Origin: Desulfovibrio sp. JC010
GTDB taxonomy: Bacteria > Desulfobacterota > Desulfovibrionia > Desulfovibrionales > Desulfovibrionaceae
Assembly (NCBI RefSeq): GCF_010470675.1
Contig: NZ_VOIQ01000005.1
Span: 1-64,000 of the forward strand
DNA: 64,000 nt
Direction of reading: 5' to 3'
Both the position numbers and the translations under genes were made by a program. Positions 51,369 through 59,912 of the stretch are shown here, piece after piece. The first letter of the stretch is position 1. Each line of letters starts with the position of its first letter. Below the pieces are notes generated by a model, which was not told where the DNA came from, made no database searches, and saw only the letters and a program-made list of their open reading frames with translations.

Positions 51369-53627
51369 TTATCTGTAGTACAGATTGCGGCCACCTACGG
51401 TCAGGAAAGCCTGATGCAGGTTGCGGCGGATGTCGCGGCGATCCCAGATGTCCTGAATGTGACCTCTGGAGAGCGCGTTGTATGCGGAATGGTAATCCGG
51501 CGGAATTTCCATGCCGGTGGTTTCCTTGATAACGCCCGGACCCGCAAAGCCGATGCGTGAGGAACGCACAGCGTACTGGTAGGGGGAGCAGCCGAGGAAA
51601 CTTGCCACCGGACCGGCGTAGGAGTTGGTATCGTAAAGAACGATATACAGCCCGCCGGACTCGATGTAGCGGCGTACAGCCATGGTTACGCGCGGCATCT
51701 GGATCAGGCCGTTGGTGCCTTCCTGAATACGGATCCCGGCAGTGCCGTGTACGTAAGCGAGGAAGGGGTAACGTTTCTTGCCTGCCAGCTCAAGGGCGCG
51801 GATGAATTTTTCACCTTCTGCCGCACCCACGGAGCCGCCGCGGAAGGGGGCTACGAGGGTGGCGCAGGTCACCTTGGTGTGCTTGATGGCTCCTTCAAAG
51901 GTGATGCAACCGGACTGCAGGCCGGTTTTGGCCTTGGCAGCGTCGAGGCGTTCCTGAAAGTTCGGGAATCCGGTGGGGTTTGCGGAGCAGATGGATTTGT
52001 TGAACTCGCGCACTGTGCCCCAGTCAAAGAGGTTGGCCATGTACCAGCGGTATTCCATGGGAAAATGGTGACCGCAGGTGGGGCAGACCCCGGCGAACTC
52101 GTCGAACAGGTCGCGGGACCAGATTTCGAGACAGCCGTTCTTTTCAGCGTTAGGGCAGGTGATTTCCTTGTCCTCGCTTGCGCGGGGGCTGATGTAGTGA
52201 CGGTAATCAGACGGCGGAAGATCCGGCTCTGCATCATCGGAGAGCTTGGTCAGGGCCGCTTCAACTTCGGACACGCTCTTGGAGCCTGCACCCATCTTTC
52301 CGATGAGCATGTGCTTGAGCTTGTCGAACTTGTTGGTCACAACGTGCATTTCGTCCTTGGCTTCATCTGCAAGGGCCTGAATCTTGGACTGGTACTTGCG
52401 GATCATGTCGTAGCGGACTGTGGAGTACGCTGCGGCCATGGCGTCAACTTTTGCGGAGTTGAGCTTTTCAAGGAAGGAACGTTTGTCCTCAAAGGAATCC
52501 TGAGCCATGCGGCGGTATTTTTTGTAACGCTTCCAGAGCAGGCGGTCCTTGGCATTGGGGCTGATCTGCCAGCGTACGAATACGGATTCGTCAGTGATAT
52601 CTTTTTTATTGCGGTTCTTGATGGCCGCTTTACTGAACAGGCGGAGGCCCTTGACGCTCAGTACAACTTCATCGGTTGCGCGGATGACTTCCGCACGGAC
52701 CATCTTGTAGAAATCAAAATGTTCGGGACGCGCACCCAGAGCGGGTTCGCGGATAATGCCGTCGATGTAACCGAAACGCAGGTTGTCGTCCGCAGTGATG
52801 CACTGGGACTTGGCGCAGGTTTCGATCAGTTCGGCAGGAGCGCGCTCACCGCCGCGGATGCGGCCTTCAATGGCGGCCGCGCCTTCGGGGGAGATAACGG
52901 AATAGTAGCCGTGGGAAAGCATGAGACGCTTATCAGCCATGGCGATGGCTTCAGCACCGCCGGAGCCTCCCTCGGAAATAACGGAAATGACGGGCACATC
53001 AAGGCCGCACATTTCGTAGATGTTTTCCGCGATCTGCTGCGCCGCACCGGGGTAGTCTTCCACCGGATAGGAACCGGGGGTGAATACGTAGGTGTGGATG
53101 GGGATATTCTCGCGGGCGGCAACTTTCATGTAGCGCAGGGCGTTGGCATTACCCCACGGCTTGATGCAGCCGCCGTTGCGGAATTCCTGACCGTGGCCTT
53201 TTTCCTGACCTACGACCATGACCGGCTGGTTGTGGACTTTCTTGCCCACGCGGCGGGTGATGTAGGCCCGTGCGATGACCATGCCGGGGTCGATGCTCAT
53301 GTCATCCTTACCGCCGACAACAGTGTAGTTGTCGTAGACGTTTTCAAGGATGTCTTCGAGGCATATTCTTTCGGAATGACGGACGATGCGGACCTTGTCC
53401 ATGGCGGAGAGGGTCTTGTCGATGTCCTTTTCCAGTACTGCGAGGCTCTCATCGTAAGAGTTGAGTTTATCCCACAGTTCTTCCTGAGTCTTATTTATGC
53501 TGGTTTCAAGGAATGCATCAAGTTTGCCTGCGAACGCAGTAAGGCGTCTGTCCTCGGCATCACCCAGAACATCACGCGCATACTGGACCCTCTTGACCAG
53601 TCCTTCCAGTTTTTTTTCTATATCCAT
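51369..53627 (-). CDS. Fused acetyl-CoA carboxylase carboxyltransferase, alpha then beta
   Basis: Product of 752 residues that transfers CO2 from biotin to acetyl-CoA to make malonyl-CoA. Residues 1-440 are AccA-like (VISEGGSGGAEAIAMADKRL near 215, YYSVISPEGAAAIEG). Residues 490-752 are AccD-like (GSVGAAEGEKFIRALELAGK, GTAGIRIQEG near 640). A zinc-ribbon-like segment between them reads CPNAEKNGC then CPTCGHH, so the first knuckle is CX7C rather than the usual CX2C. No biotinyl domain. It follows accC by nine bases without its own ribosome site, suggesting coupling. Confidence 0.92.
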   Translation of the reverse strand: MDIEKKLEGLVKRVQYARDVLGDAEDRRLTAFAGKLDAFLETSINKTQEELWDKLNSYDESLAVLEKDIDKTLSAMDKVRIVRHSERICLEDILENVYDNYTVVGGKDDMSIDPGMVIARAYITRRVGKKVHNQPVMVVGQEKGHGQEFRNGGCIKPWGNANALRYMKVAARENIPIHTYVFTPGSYPVEDYPGAAQQIAENIYEMCGLDVPVISVISEGGSGGAEAIAMADKRLMLSHGYYSVISPEGAAAIEGRIRGGERAPAELIETCAKSQCITADDNLRFGYIDGIIREPALGARPEHFDFYKMVRAEVIRATDEVVLSVKGLRLFSKAAIKNRNKKDITDESVFVRWQISPNAKDRLLWKRYKKYRRMAQDSFEDKRSFLEKLNSAKVDAMAAAYSTVRYDMIRKYQSKIQALADEAKDEMHVVTNKFDKLKHMLIGKMGAGSKSVSEVEAALTKLSDDAEPDLPPSDYRHYISPRASEDKEITCPNAEKNGCLEIWSRDLFDEFAGVCPTCGHHFPMEYRWYMANLFDWGTVREFNKSICSANPTGFPNFQERLDAAKAKTGLQSGCITFEGAIKHTKVTCATLVAPFRGGSVGAAEGEKFIRALELAGKKRYPFLAYVHGTAGIRIQEGTNGLIQMPRVTMAVRRYIESGGLYIVLYDTNSYAGPVASFLGCSPYQYAVRSSRIGFAGPGVIKETTGMEIPPDYHSAYNALSRGHIQDIWDRRDIRRNLHQAFLTVGGRNLYYR

Positions 53628-53636
53628 AATGTATTA

Positions 53637-55055
53637 TTAGAATTCCAGTATGTTTGTTGTTTTCTTGGCCAGAAACTTAAGGTTGGACTTCAGGGATACT
53701 TCCTTTCTGTCCTTGCCTTCCAGAACGAATTCGTCAAGGAATTCGAGCCCGCGTTTCTTGGATTCCTCAAGATCCTTGCCCCAGATGATGGCCAGTGCCA
53801 GGTTGGGGTCAAATTCTGTGGGAATCTGGTAGGGCAGTTCTTTGGGAATGTGTGTGTGCATTTTGAGCCATTCGTGCTCGTCCCAATGGAGGTTTTCAAT
53901 CTTGCCTGCCCACGGAGCGAATTTTTCGTCTGTGTCTTCCGCAATGATTCTGTATTCGATTCCCACACCTTCGAAGGTGATGTCGTCCTGAGAGTAGCCC
54001 ATATCATCACCCAGTGCGAGTCTGATCTGTTCTTTGATCAGGTTTACGTCCGGGTTGCCCTTGATGCGTGAAATGGCGGCGGAGACACCGTTTTCAACCT
54101 GAATACGGGTGTTTACTTCCATGAGGAAGGGCGCGCCTTTGGGGGTTACAATCCATTCCCATGTTCCCACGTTGTCGTAGTTGATTTCGCGGGCCATGCT
54201 CAGGGAGTGTTCCACAACGTCGTCGAGAACTTTTTTGGCATCAAAAGAATAGGCGATGCTTTCAGGGCAGAATCCGGGGGCTACTTCAATTCTTTTTTGG
54301 CGTCCGGGGCTCTGTACAGAGCAGTTACGGGTGCCGAAGTGAACGTGTTTTTTACCGGAACGTTCGGAAACTATCTGGACTTCAATATGGTTGAAGTCGA
54401 AGATGCGCTGCTCAATGAGTACGCCTTCATCGTTGAAGGTACGCAGGGAGTAGTTTCTGATGCGGCGGTATACCTGACGGAATTCCTCAATGGAGTAAAC
54501 TTCGTCAATACCCATGCCGCCGCCGCCGGCAGATGCTTTTACGAGGACAACGGGATTGCGTACGCCCTGTTCTTTCTGGAATTCGAACAGGTTGGATGCG
54601 ATTTCTTCCGCTTCCAGTTCGTCGTAGATGGCTCTGTCGGAACCGGGGATGGTGGGAACACCGAGCTTTCGGGCAAGGCGTTTGGTGTTGATCTTGTCAC
54701 CAAGATCACGGATTACCCACCATGAGGGTCCGATGAAGGTCATGGGACGGTCGCGCTCGGTTACCCGGCGTGCGAAACGGAAGTTCTCGGAGAAGAAACC
54801 ATAGCCCGGATGCACAGCGGTGCAGTAAGTCTCATCGGCAACGGAGAGGATATCCCCGGCATCGTTGTAAGACCTGATTTTGTAAACCGCAGCTTCACCG
54901 CCAAGCTGTTTGGCAATGGTTATGTGTCCGGAATCCTTGTCCTCTTCTGTGTATACGCTGACAAAACTGAGTCCGAGATCTTTACACGCCTGCATGATGC
55001 GCACGGCAATCTCGCCTCGGTTGGCAATAAGTACTTTATCTGTTTTGGGATTCAA
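53637..55055 (-). CDS. accC: Divergent biotin carboxylase (acetyl-CoA carboxylase subunit)
   Basis: Product of 472 residues; ATP-grasp enzyme carboxylating biotin. N-terminal VLIANRGEIAVRIMQACKDL, HPGYGFFSENFRFA near 81, ATP loop VLVKASAGGGGMGI near 168 and YRIIAED with the conserved Arg near 360. Two usual His are absent: the RRHQK motif reads SPGRQK, and NTRIQVEH reads NTRIQVEN. It may be a distinct clade or use other residues. TTG start preceded by AGGAGAG. No biotin carrier gene is in the window. Confidence 0.88.
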   Translation of the reverse strand: MNPKTDKVLIANRGEIAVRIMQACKDLGLSFVSVYTEEDKDSGHITIAKQLGGEAAVYKIRSYNDAGDILSVADETYCTAVHPGYGFFSENFRFARRVTERDRPMTFIGPSWWVIRDLGDKINTKRLARKLGVPTIPGSDRAIYDELEAEEIASNLFEFQKEQGVRNPVVLVKASAGGGGMGIDEVYSIEEFRQVYRRIRNYSLRTFNDEGVLIEQRIFDFNHIEVQIVSERSGKKHVHFGTRNCSVQSPGRQKRIEVAPGFCPESIAYSFDAKKVLDDVVEHSLSMAREINYDNVGTWEWIVTPKGAPFLMEVNTRIQVENGVSAAISRIKGNPDVNLIKEQIRLALGDDMGYSQDDITFEGVGIEYRIIAEDTDEKFAPWAGKIENLHWDEHEWLKMHTHIPKELPYQIPTEFDPNLALAIIWGKDLEESKKRGLEFLDEFVLEGKDRKEVSLKSNLKFLAKKTTNILEF

Positions 55056-55133
55056 AATGACTCTCCTGAGTCTTTCTGGTTAATTTCAATATATAATGTT
55101 TGCTGAACTGTTTTTTTCAAAAAATACGCAACC

Positions 55134-55161
55134 GTTTTAAGCCAAATAAGGCTTCTGTCAA
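55134..55161 (-). promoter_or_regulatory. accC promoter with embedded palindrome
   Basis: On the minus strand TTGACA (55156-55161), 16-base spacer, TAAAAC (55134-55139). The spacer is almost entirely the palindrome AAGCC-AAATAA-GGCTT (55139-55154), an apt place for a repressor to block RNA polymerase. Confidence 0.55.
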
Positions 55162-55400
55162 GTTAAATATAACTAACACTTACGTAGGTATAATAGGGCC
55201 TGTTCCGGTGTGGAAAGGAAAATTATAACCAGTAAGATAGGTTAGGTTGGTGGTTTTGTTGAAAGTTGACTTTACAGGACTGTTTTATTTTTGTGAATGA
55301 ACTCCGCCAGAACTCATTTCAGCTTGCCCTGATAAAACAAACATACCTTCTTAGTCAAATTTTCCGGCTGTTGTTAATGGGCTGTCTGCGGCAAAAGAAA

Positions 55401-55432
55401 ATCCCGCATTTTATTGCTAAAATGCGGGATTA
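55401..55432 (-). terminator. Terminator of the TPR lipoprotein gene
   Basis: Stem AATCCCGCATTTTA/TAAAATGCGGGATT followed on the minus strand by TTCTTTT. Confidence 0.85.
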
Positions 55433-55453
55433 AAGTCGCTTGCGCAAATAATC

Positions 55454-56158
55454 TTAAATGAGTCCGAAGCTGATCGTATCAAGGAAGTCAGATTCTTCTT
55501 CCTCTTCCTGAGGTTTAGCCGCAACAGGCTCATCGGTGCTCTCGGCGGATGCTCCTATGAGTCCGAAACTGATTGTATTCAGGAAGTCGGTATCTTCTTC
55601 CTGTGCTCCTGCTGCAGGTCCTGCCTTGGCTTTTGTGGATTCTTCCACGATTTTATCCACCGCAAGATTCTTTTTGTCATCCGGAAGGTCCAATTGGGCT
55701 ACAAAAGTTTCTGTTTCGGAAATCTTCTGCGGAGTGAATTTGTCCTGCCAGACGGACATGCGGGTATAGATGGTTATGTGCTCAAGGGCTTTGTCTGCAT
55801 TTCCGAGCTCTTTGTAAGCCCGGGCGAGCTTTTTATGGGCCAGCCTGATGTGACCCTGGTCCAGTTCAAGCCGGAGCCCTTTGTTGATGGATTCAACAGC
55901 TTCAGTGAACTTGCCTTCCCGGAGGTAACAGTCGCCGAGCATGATGTAGCTGGGGCCGTATTCCGGGTTGGAGTCGATTGCCTTTTCAAAATAGACCGAG
56001 GCCGCCTTGTCTTTGTTGAGCATGAAGGCGACTGTTCCGGTCTGGTGAAGCCCGGCGGCTTCGTTTTTGGTGCCGCAGCCGGTAAGCAGGGCGGCGATGA
56101 TCAGGGGCAGCCCGATAAGGGTCGCCTTGGTCCTGATGCTGGTAAATGTATTATTCAT
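55454..56158 (-). CDS. TPR lipoprotein with duplicated DFLxTISFGLI tail motif
   Basis: Product of 234 residues with lipoprotein signal AALLTGC (Cys28). Residues 35-140 are TPR-like (YGPSYIMLGDCYLREGKFTE, LARAYKELGNADKALEHI). The tail has two nearly identical 11-residue motifs, DFLNTISFGLI (about 190-200) and DFLDTISFGLI at the extreme C-terminus, each behind an acidic run and joined by a Pro/Ala/Glu linker. They look like short binding motifs for a partner. No ribosome site before the ATG is evident. Function unknown. Confidence 0.8.
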   Translation of the reverse strand: MNNTFTSIRTKATLIGLPLIIAALLTGCGTKNEAAGLHQTGTVAFMLNKDKAASVYFEKAIDSNPEYGPSYIMLGDCYLREGKFTEAVESINKGLRLELDQGHIRLAHKKLARAYKELGNADKALEHITIYTRMSVWQDKFTPQKISETETFVAQLDLPDDKKNLAVDKIVEESTKAKAGPAAGAQEEDTDFLNTISFGLIGASAESTDEPVAAKPQEEEEESDFLDTISFGLI

Positions 56159-56342
56159 AGTTTTTTAGACAGTAATCCTATTTTTCCCCGACTAGGGCTT
56201 TTGAGTTTTACTTTCACTTCGTTTAATGCCCTAAAGTTTTCGAATGGGCAAGCAGGATCGGACTGAGATTTTGTTTTTAACAATTCTAAAGGGAGGGGAG
56301 GAAATTGACCGGAATTATTGCTGTGTCTGTGATTTCAAAGGA

Positions 56343-57614
56343 TTACCCGATCTTGGGGAGTTCGTCCCAGCAGGTGGTGTAGGCCGGAGATTTAAAATTC
56401 CTGTTCATCTTCCAAGGCTGCTCAATTCCTTCAGATGCATAGCTCAGGGTCTGCCTTCCGAAGCGACCGTTGGCTGAGTCCAGCAGGGTCATGAGTTTGT
56501 CTTTTTTGTCTTCATCTTCTTTGCTGTCCATTTCCAGCAGGTTGCATTGGCGGTTGTATTTTCCGCAGAGATCAAGCAATACCACCCCGGTCTTTTTGTA
56601 GCTGTATCCTTCTTTGTATATGGAGCGGATACATTGGCGGGCCGTACGGATCAGCTCCGGGGTGTAATCTGTGGCGACAGTGAACATGCGGGTGGCGCGG
56701 TTGGAGTACTGGGGCAGGTTGTTGAAGCGGTTGGTGGTCAGGTAGACCATTACACCACGGGTCATTGATTGCTGTTCGCGCAGTTTTTCTCCGGCACGGG
56801 AAACATAGGCGGCAACGGACTCTTCAAGGTCGGATAGTTTTTTGACCGGACGTCCGAAGGAGCGGGATGAAGATATGGTTTTCTTGGGTTGCGGGGTGTT
56901 GTCCAGCTCAAAGCAGGGCGTGCCGCGCAGCTCAAGAGCGGTATGCAGTCCGGTTACGGACATATTTTTTTTGAGCCAGAGGTTGGGCAGATCCCGGAAA
57001 GCGCGGGCAGTGGATATTCCTCGGGCGATGAGCCTTTTCCCATGCCGTCTGCCGATCCCCCAGATATCGGTGACCGGGACTTTTTCCAGTAAGCGGTCCA
57101 TGTCATTTCGTGCGCAGAGGCTGAAGGTTCTTCCGGTTTTTTTATATTTTTTGGCAAAGTTGCTGGACAGCTTTGCCTGTGTTTTGGTTTCCCCGAACCC
57201 TACGGAAACCGGAATTCCGGTCCATTTGAGGATTCTGTCCCTGATTTCCTGTCCGATGGAGGGGAGTTCGCGGAGCATGCAGGGCGGGAATTCAAGAAAG
57301 GATTCATCGATAGAATAGACCTCAAGGTCCGGGGTGATGGAAGCAAGGGTGGAGGTTACCCGCTGGGAGAGGTCTCCATAGAGGGCGTAGTTGGAGGAAA
57401 AGACTTCCACATCATTATGCAGGAAAAAATTTTTGTATTTATACGCCGGAACACCCATGGGCACCCCGATGGCTTTAGCTTCCTGTGATCGGGCTATGAC
57501 GCAGCCGTCATTGTTGGAAAGGACAACTACCGGACGATTTTTGAGTTCCGGGCGGAAAAGTCTTTCGCAGGATGCGTAGAAATTATTGCAGTCCACCAGC
57601 GCGAAGATTCTCAT
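56343..57614 (-). CDS. umuC: DNA polymerase V catalytic subunit UmuC
   Basis: Product of 423 residues, Y-family translesion polymerase. FALVDCNNFYASCERLF at the start and YSIDESFLEF near 100 supply the three catalytic acidic residues; VSVGFGETKTQAKLSSNFAK is near 135, and a helix-hairpin-helix (VTDIWGIGRRHGKRLIARG) near 185. Full length. Its ATG shares one base with the umuD stop codon, so it is translated with it, likely under DNA-damage control. Confidence 0.95.
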   Translation of the reverse strand: MRIFALVDCNNFYASCERLFRPELKNRPVVVLSNNDGCVIARSQEAKAIGVPMGVPAYKYKNFFLHNDVEVFSSNYALYGDLSQRVTSTLASITPDLEVYSIDESFLEFPPCMLRELPSIGQEIRDRILKWTGIPVSVGFGETKTQAKLSSNFAKKYKKTGRTFSLCARNDMDRLLEKVPVTDIWGIGRRHGKRLIARGISTARAFRDLPNLWLKKNMSVTGLHTALELRGTPCFELDNTPQPKKTISSSRSFGRPVKKLSDLEESVAAYVSRAGEKLREQQSMTRGVMVYLTTNRFNNLPQYSNRATRMFTVATDYTPELIRTARQCIRSIYKEGYSYKKTGVVLLDLCGKYNRQCNLLEMDSKEDEDKKDKLMTLLDSANGRFGRQTLSYASEGIEQPWKMNRNFKSPAYTTCWDELPKIG

Positions 57615-58048
57615 CAGACCGCCTTGTGGATGATGTAGGTCACCACCCCCCAGATTTCAAAGGAAGTTTCAGCGGTGATTTCCAGTGGCGAATAGTCCGG
57701 ATTTTCCGGGATCAGGTAGAGTCTTCCGTCCTGTTGCCTGATTCGTTTTACGGTCAGTTCTCCGTTAACCACCGCGATGATGATGGAGTTGTTGCGGCTG
57801 TCCATGGAGCGGTCCACCACCAGTATGTCCCCTTCCCTGATGTTGGCGTCGTGCATGGAATCCCCGTAGGCCCGCATAAGGAAAGTTGCAGCTTTATTGC
57901 TGATCAACTGCTCATTGAGGTCCATTTTTTTATCGATGTAGTCGTCTGCAGGGGAGGGGAAGCCTGCCGCGACCTCGGACAGGAGCAAAGGCAGTTTGGT
58001 CCTGCCGGCGGCTTCAGGAAAGAGTATTTCCGGGAAAAAATGTTTCAT
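57614..58048 (-). CDS. umuD: UmuD, self-cleaving polymerase V subunit
   Basis: Product of 144 residues with the LexA/UmuD serine-lysine protease fold. The cleavage site is AG-FPSPADDYID near 28 (CG-FPSP in E. coli), the nucleophile Ser is in YGDSMHDANIREGDIL near 64, and the Lys in ELTVKRIRQ near 100. The start at 58048 aligns with the family; a frame from 58123 would extend it by 25 residues. The gene lies just after a TTGAC-N14-GTCAA inverted repeat that overlaps its promoter. Confidence 0.93.
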   Translation of the reverse strand: MKHFFPEILFPEAAGRTKLPLLLSEVAAGFPSPADDYIDKKMDLNEQLISNKAATFLMRAYGDSMHDANIREGDILVVDRSMDSRNNSIIIAVVNGELTVKRIRQQDGRLYLIPENPDYSPLEITAETSFEIWGVVTYIIHKAV

Positions 58049-58060
58049 GTTTATTTTGTA

Positions 58061-58084
58061 TTGACTTTTGCTGTGTTTTGTCAA
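58061..58084 (-). promoter_or_regulatory. umuDC promoter region with inverted repeat
   Basis: TTGAC (58061-58065) and GTCAA (58080-58084) form an inverted repeat 12 bases before the umuD ATG. On the minus strand it supplies TTGACA, an 18-base spacer and TACAAA. This is the expected place for a LexA-type operator. Confidence 0.45.
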
Positions 58085-58105
58085 TCTTAGATAAACAATA
58101 TGCGG

Positions 58106-58140
58106 AAAAAAGAACCTGAACACAGACGCGCTCAGGTCCT
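58106..58140 (-). terminator. Terminator of the DHH phosphoesterase gene
   Basis: On the minus strand AGGACCTGA pairs with TCAGGTTCT and is followed by TTTTTT. It lies between the DHH gene and umuD and separates the two transcripts. Confidence 0.75.
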
Positions 58141-58144
58141 TTTG

Positions 58145-59068
58145 CTATTCGTAACTTTTTTCCATGAACATGGCTACCATCTGGCCGAGGGCAGCGTCCG
58201 CTTCATCGTGGGGGACCTGGCAGGTTCCGACCTGTTTGTGTCCGCCGCCGCCGAACTTGAGCATCACGCTTCCCACGTCCACTTTGCTGGTGCGGTTGAG
58301 GATGCTGTGGCCCACGGAAAACACGGTGTTCTGTTTCATCTTGCCCCAGATAATCTGGATGCTGATGTTGCATTCAGGGAACATGGAGTAGAGGGTGAAT
58401 CTGTTGCCGGGATAGATCTCTTCCTGTTCGCGCAGGTCGAGAATGGCTACATTGCCGAACATCTCAGTGCGGCTTTGCAGCATGTCGCGGAATTGCTTGT
58501 CTCTTTCAAGGTAGAGGTCCACACGTTCCTTGACGTCGGGCAGGGCGAGGATTTCAGTGATGGGCAACTCGCGGCAATAGTCAATGAGATGCTCCATGAG
58601 CTGATAGTTGCTGACTTTGAAATGTCTGTACCTGCCCAGTCCGGTACGCGGGTCCATGATGAAGCCGAGCAGAATCCAGCCTTTGGGGTTGGCGACTTCC
58701 TCGGCAGTGAGGTCTCCGCTGTCCACCTTGTCCACGTAGTGGAGCATTTCGTCGAACTTATCAGCGAATTTTTCGTGGCCGCCGAAATACTCCCAGATAA
58801 CACGGGCAGCACTTTTAGCTGATTTGGACATGCCTTTGTAGTCAAGGTTCATGCTGAGGCGTTCTTCTTCACTTGAGTGGTGGTCGAACCAGTAGCCGCA
58901 ACCTTCTATATAAGGAACGTTGGCAACAATGTCGTTGGGGTCACCGGGGTAGCGTCCGTCCTGTACGTCTTTGGGATGGACAAACATCCAGTTGTCCATG
59001 ATCCCGATTTCCTTAAGCAGGACCGCACAGGCCAGGCCGTCAAAGTCTGATCGTGTCAAAAGCCGCAT
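58145..59068 (-). CDS. DHH-family phosphoesterase (exopolyphosphatase-related)
   Basis: Product of 307 residues. RSDFDGLACAVLL at the start, GYWFDHHSSEEE near 60 and the C-terminal DHHA1-like GGGGHKQVGTCQV near 272 are the DHH-superfamily marks; a CysTwo-Asp manganese site is implied. Members cleave phosphodiesters (oligoribonucleotides, c-di-nucleotides, polyphosphate), and the substrate here is open. GGAG lies six bases before the ATG. Single gene. Confidence 0.88.
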   Translation of the reverse strand: MRLLTRSDFDGLACAVLLKEIGIMDNWMFVHPKDVQDGRYPGDPNDIVANVPYIEGCGYWFDHHSSEEERLSMNLDYKGMSKSAKSAARVIWEYFGGHEKFADKFDEMLHYVDKVDSGDLTAEEVANPKGWILLGFIMDPRTGLGRYRHFKVSNYQLMEHLIDYCRELPITEILALPDVKERVDLYLERDKQFRDMLQSRTEMFGNVAILDLREQEEIYPGNRFTLYSMFPECNISIQIIWGKMKQNTVFSVGHSILNRTSKVDVGSVMLKFGGGGHKQVGTCQVPHDEADAALGQMVAMFMEKSYE

Positions 59069-59199
59069 TCAATTCTCCGTAGGCTGGGAATGATAATTAA
59101 AATTCCACGAATAATTTTTTGAAATACTTAATTGAAAACAAGCTTAATTACAATCTCATTTTAATTATAGATTGTGATTACGCAAAACTTTTACACAGC

Positions 59200-59622
59200 C
59201 TATTTGATAACCAGTACCGGGCATTCGGCGATATGCAGGACTTTGTGGGTTACACTGCCCACAACAAGCCCTTCAAGGTCGGATTTGCCCTTGGAGCCCA
59301 TGATGATCAGGTCGCATCCTTCTGTTTCCGCAACAGTCTTGATTGATTTTGCAATGGAGCCGCCGATAATCTTTTCTTCATAATTAATGTCTTTTCCTTC
59401 TAAAAGGGCGGTCTTTTTTTTGAGGACTGCGTATGATTCGCGGGTGGCGTCATCAATTGCTTTCTGGAAGTTGGGCTCGCCCAGTCCTGTGGGTACAGGG
59501 CGGTGGCAGTGCAGGATAATGATGTCGGTGCCTGAGATTTCAGCAAGGGAGATACCGTATTTGACTGCACTGTCGGAGTGTTTGGAATCGTCAACCGGGA
59601 TAAGTATTTTTGAAAAGATCAT
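59200..59622 (-). CDS. Universal stress protein (UspA family)
   Basis: Product of 140 residues, single Usp domain: FSKILIPVDDSKHSDSAV at the start and the ATP-binding G-x2-G-x9-GS motif in MGSKGKSDLEGLVVGSVTHK near 108, so it should be an ATP-binding type. AAGGAG lies six bases before the ATG. Single gene next to the large intergenic region. Confidence 0.95.
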   Translation of the reverse strand: MIFSKILIPVDDSKHSDSAVKYGISLAEISGTDIIILHCHRPVPTGLGEPNFQKAIDDATRESYAVLKKKTALLEGKDINYEEKIIGGSIAKSIKTVAETEGCDLIIMGSKGKSDLEGLVVGSVTHKVLHIAECPVLVIK

Positions 59623-59877
59623 GTCTGTTCTCCTTGGGGTGTTTACGGGATATTACTTTAAGCTGCGTTTTGCTGCAACAGTGGGGAGCTGATCAGTTGC
59701 CTAAGTTGTTTGTTTTGTTGTGACTGAATGGTTGATCAGCGGTGATTTAAGAAAAATAAACCTCTTTTGTGTACGTTTATTTATGTCTTTCAGGTAGTCT
59801 TTGTTGTCTTTTTGTTTAGTTAAATCAACATATTAATAGAAAAGTTGATTGAAAAATCAAAAAAGTTACAAAACTTG

Positions 59878-59906
59878 TTGACAGGACTCGATACTGAACG
59901 TAGATA
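59878..59906 (+). promoter_or_regulatory. Sigma-70 promoter of the intergenic transcript
   Basis: TTGACA (59878-59883), 17-base spacer, TAGATA (59901-59906). Start expected near 59913. Confidence 0.55.
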
Positions 59907-59912
59907 TTGTTT

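Larger units (their letters stand above)
55056..55453. other. Intergenic region upstream of accC
   Basis: No gene found. It holds the accC promoter near its left end and the terminator of the TPR lipoprotein gene near its right end. The part between is AT-rich and featureless to inspection. Confidence 0.5.

Noticed and set aside
51747-54071. 774-codon open frame on the plus strand opposite accAD and accC
   Set aside because: It is antisense to two clearly conserved carboxylase genes, has no domain, and runs across their junction. It is explained by codon bias of the minus-strand genes.
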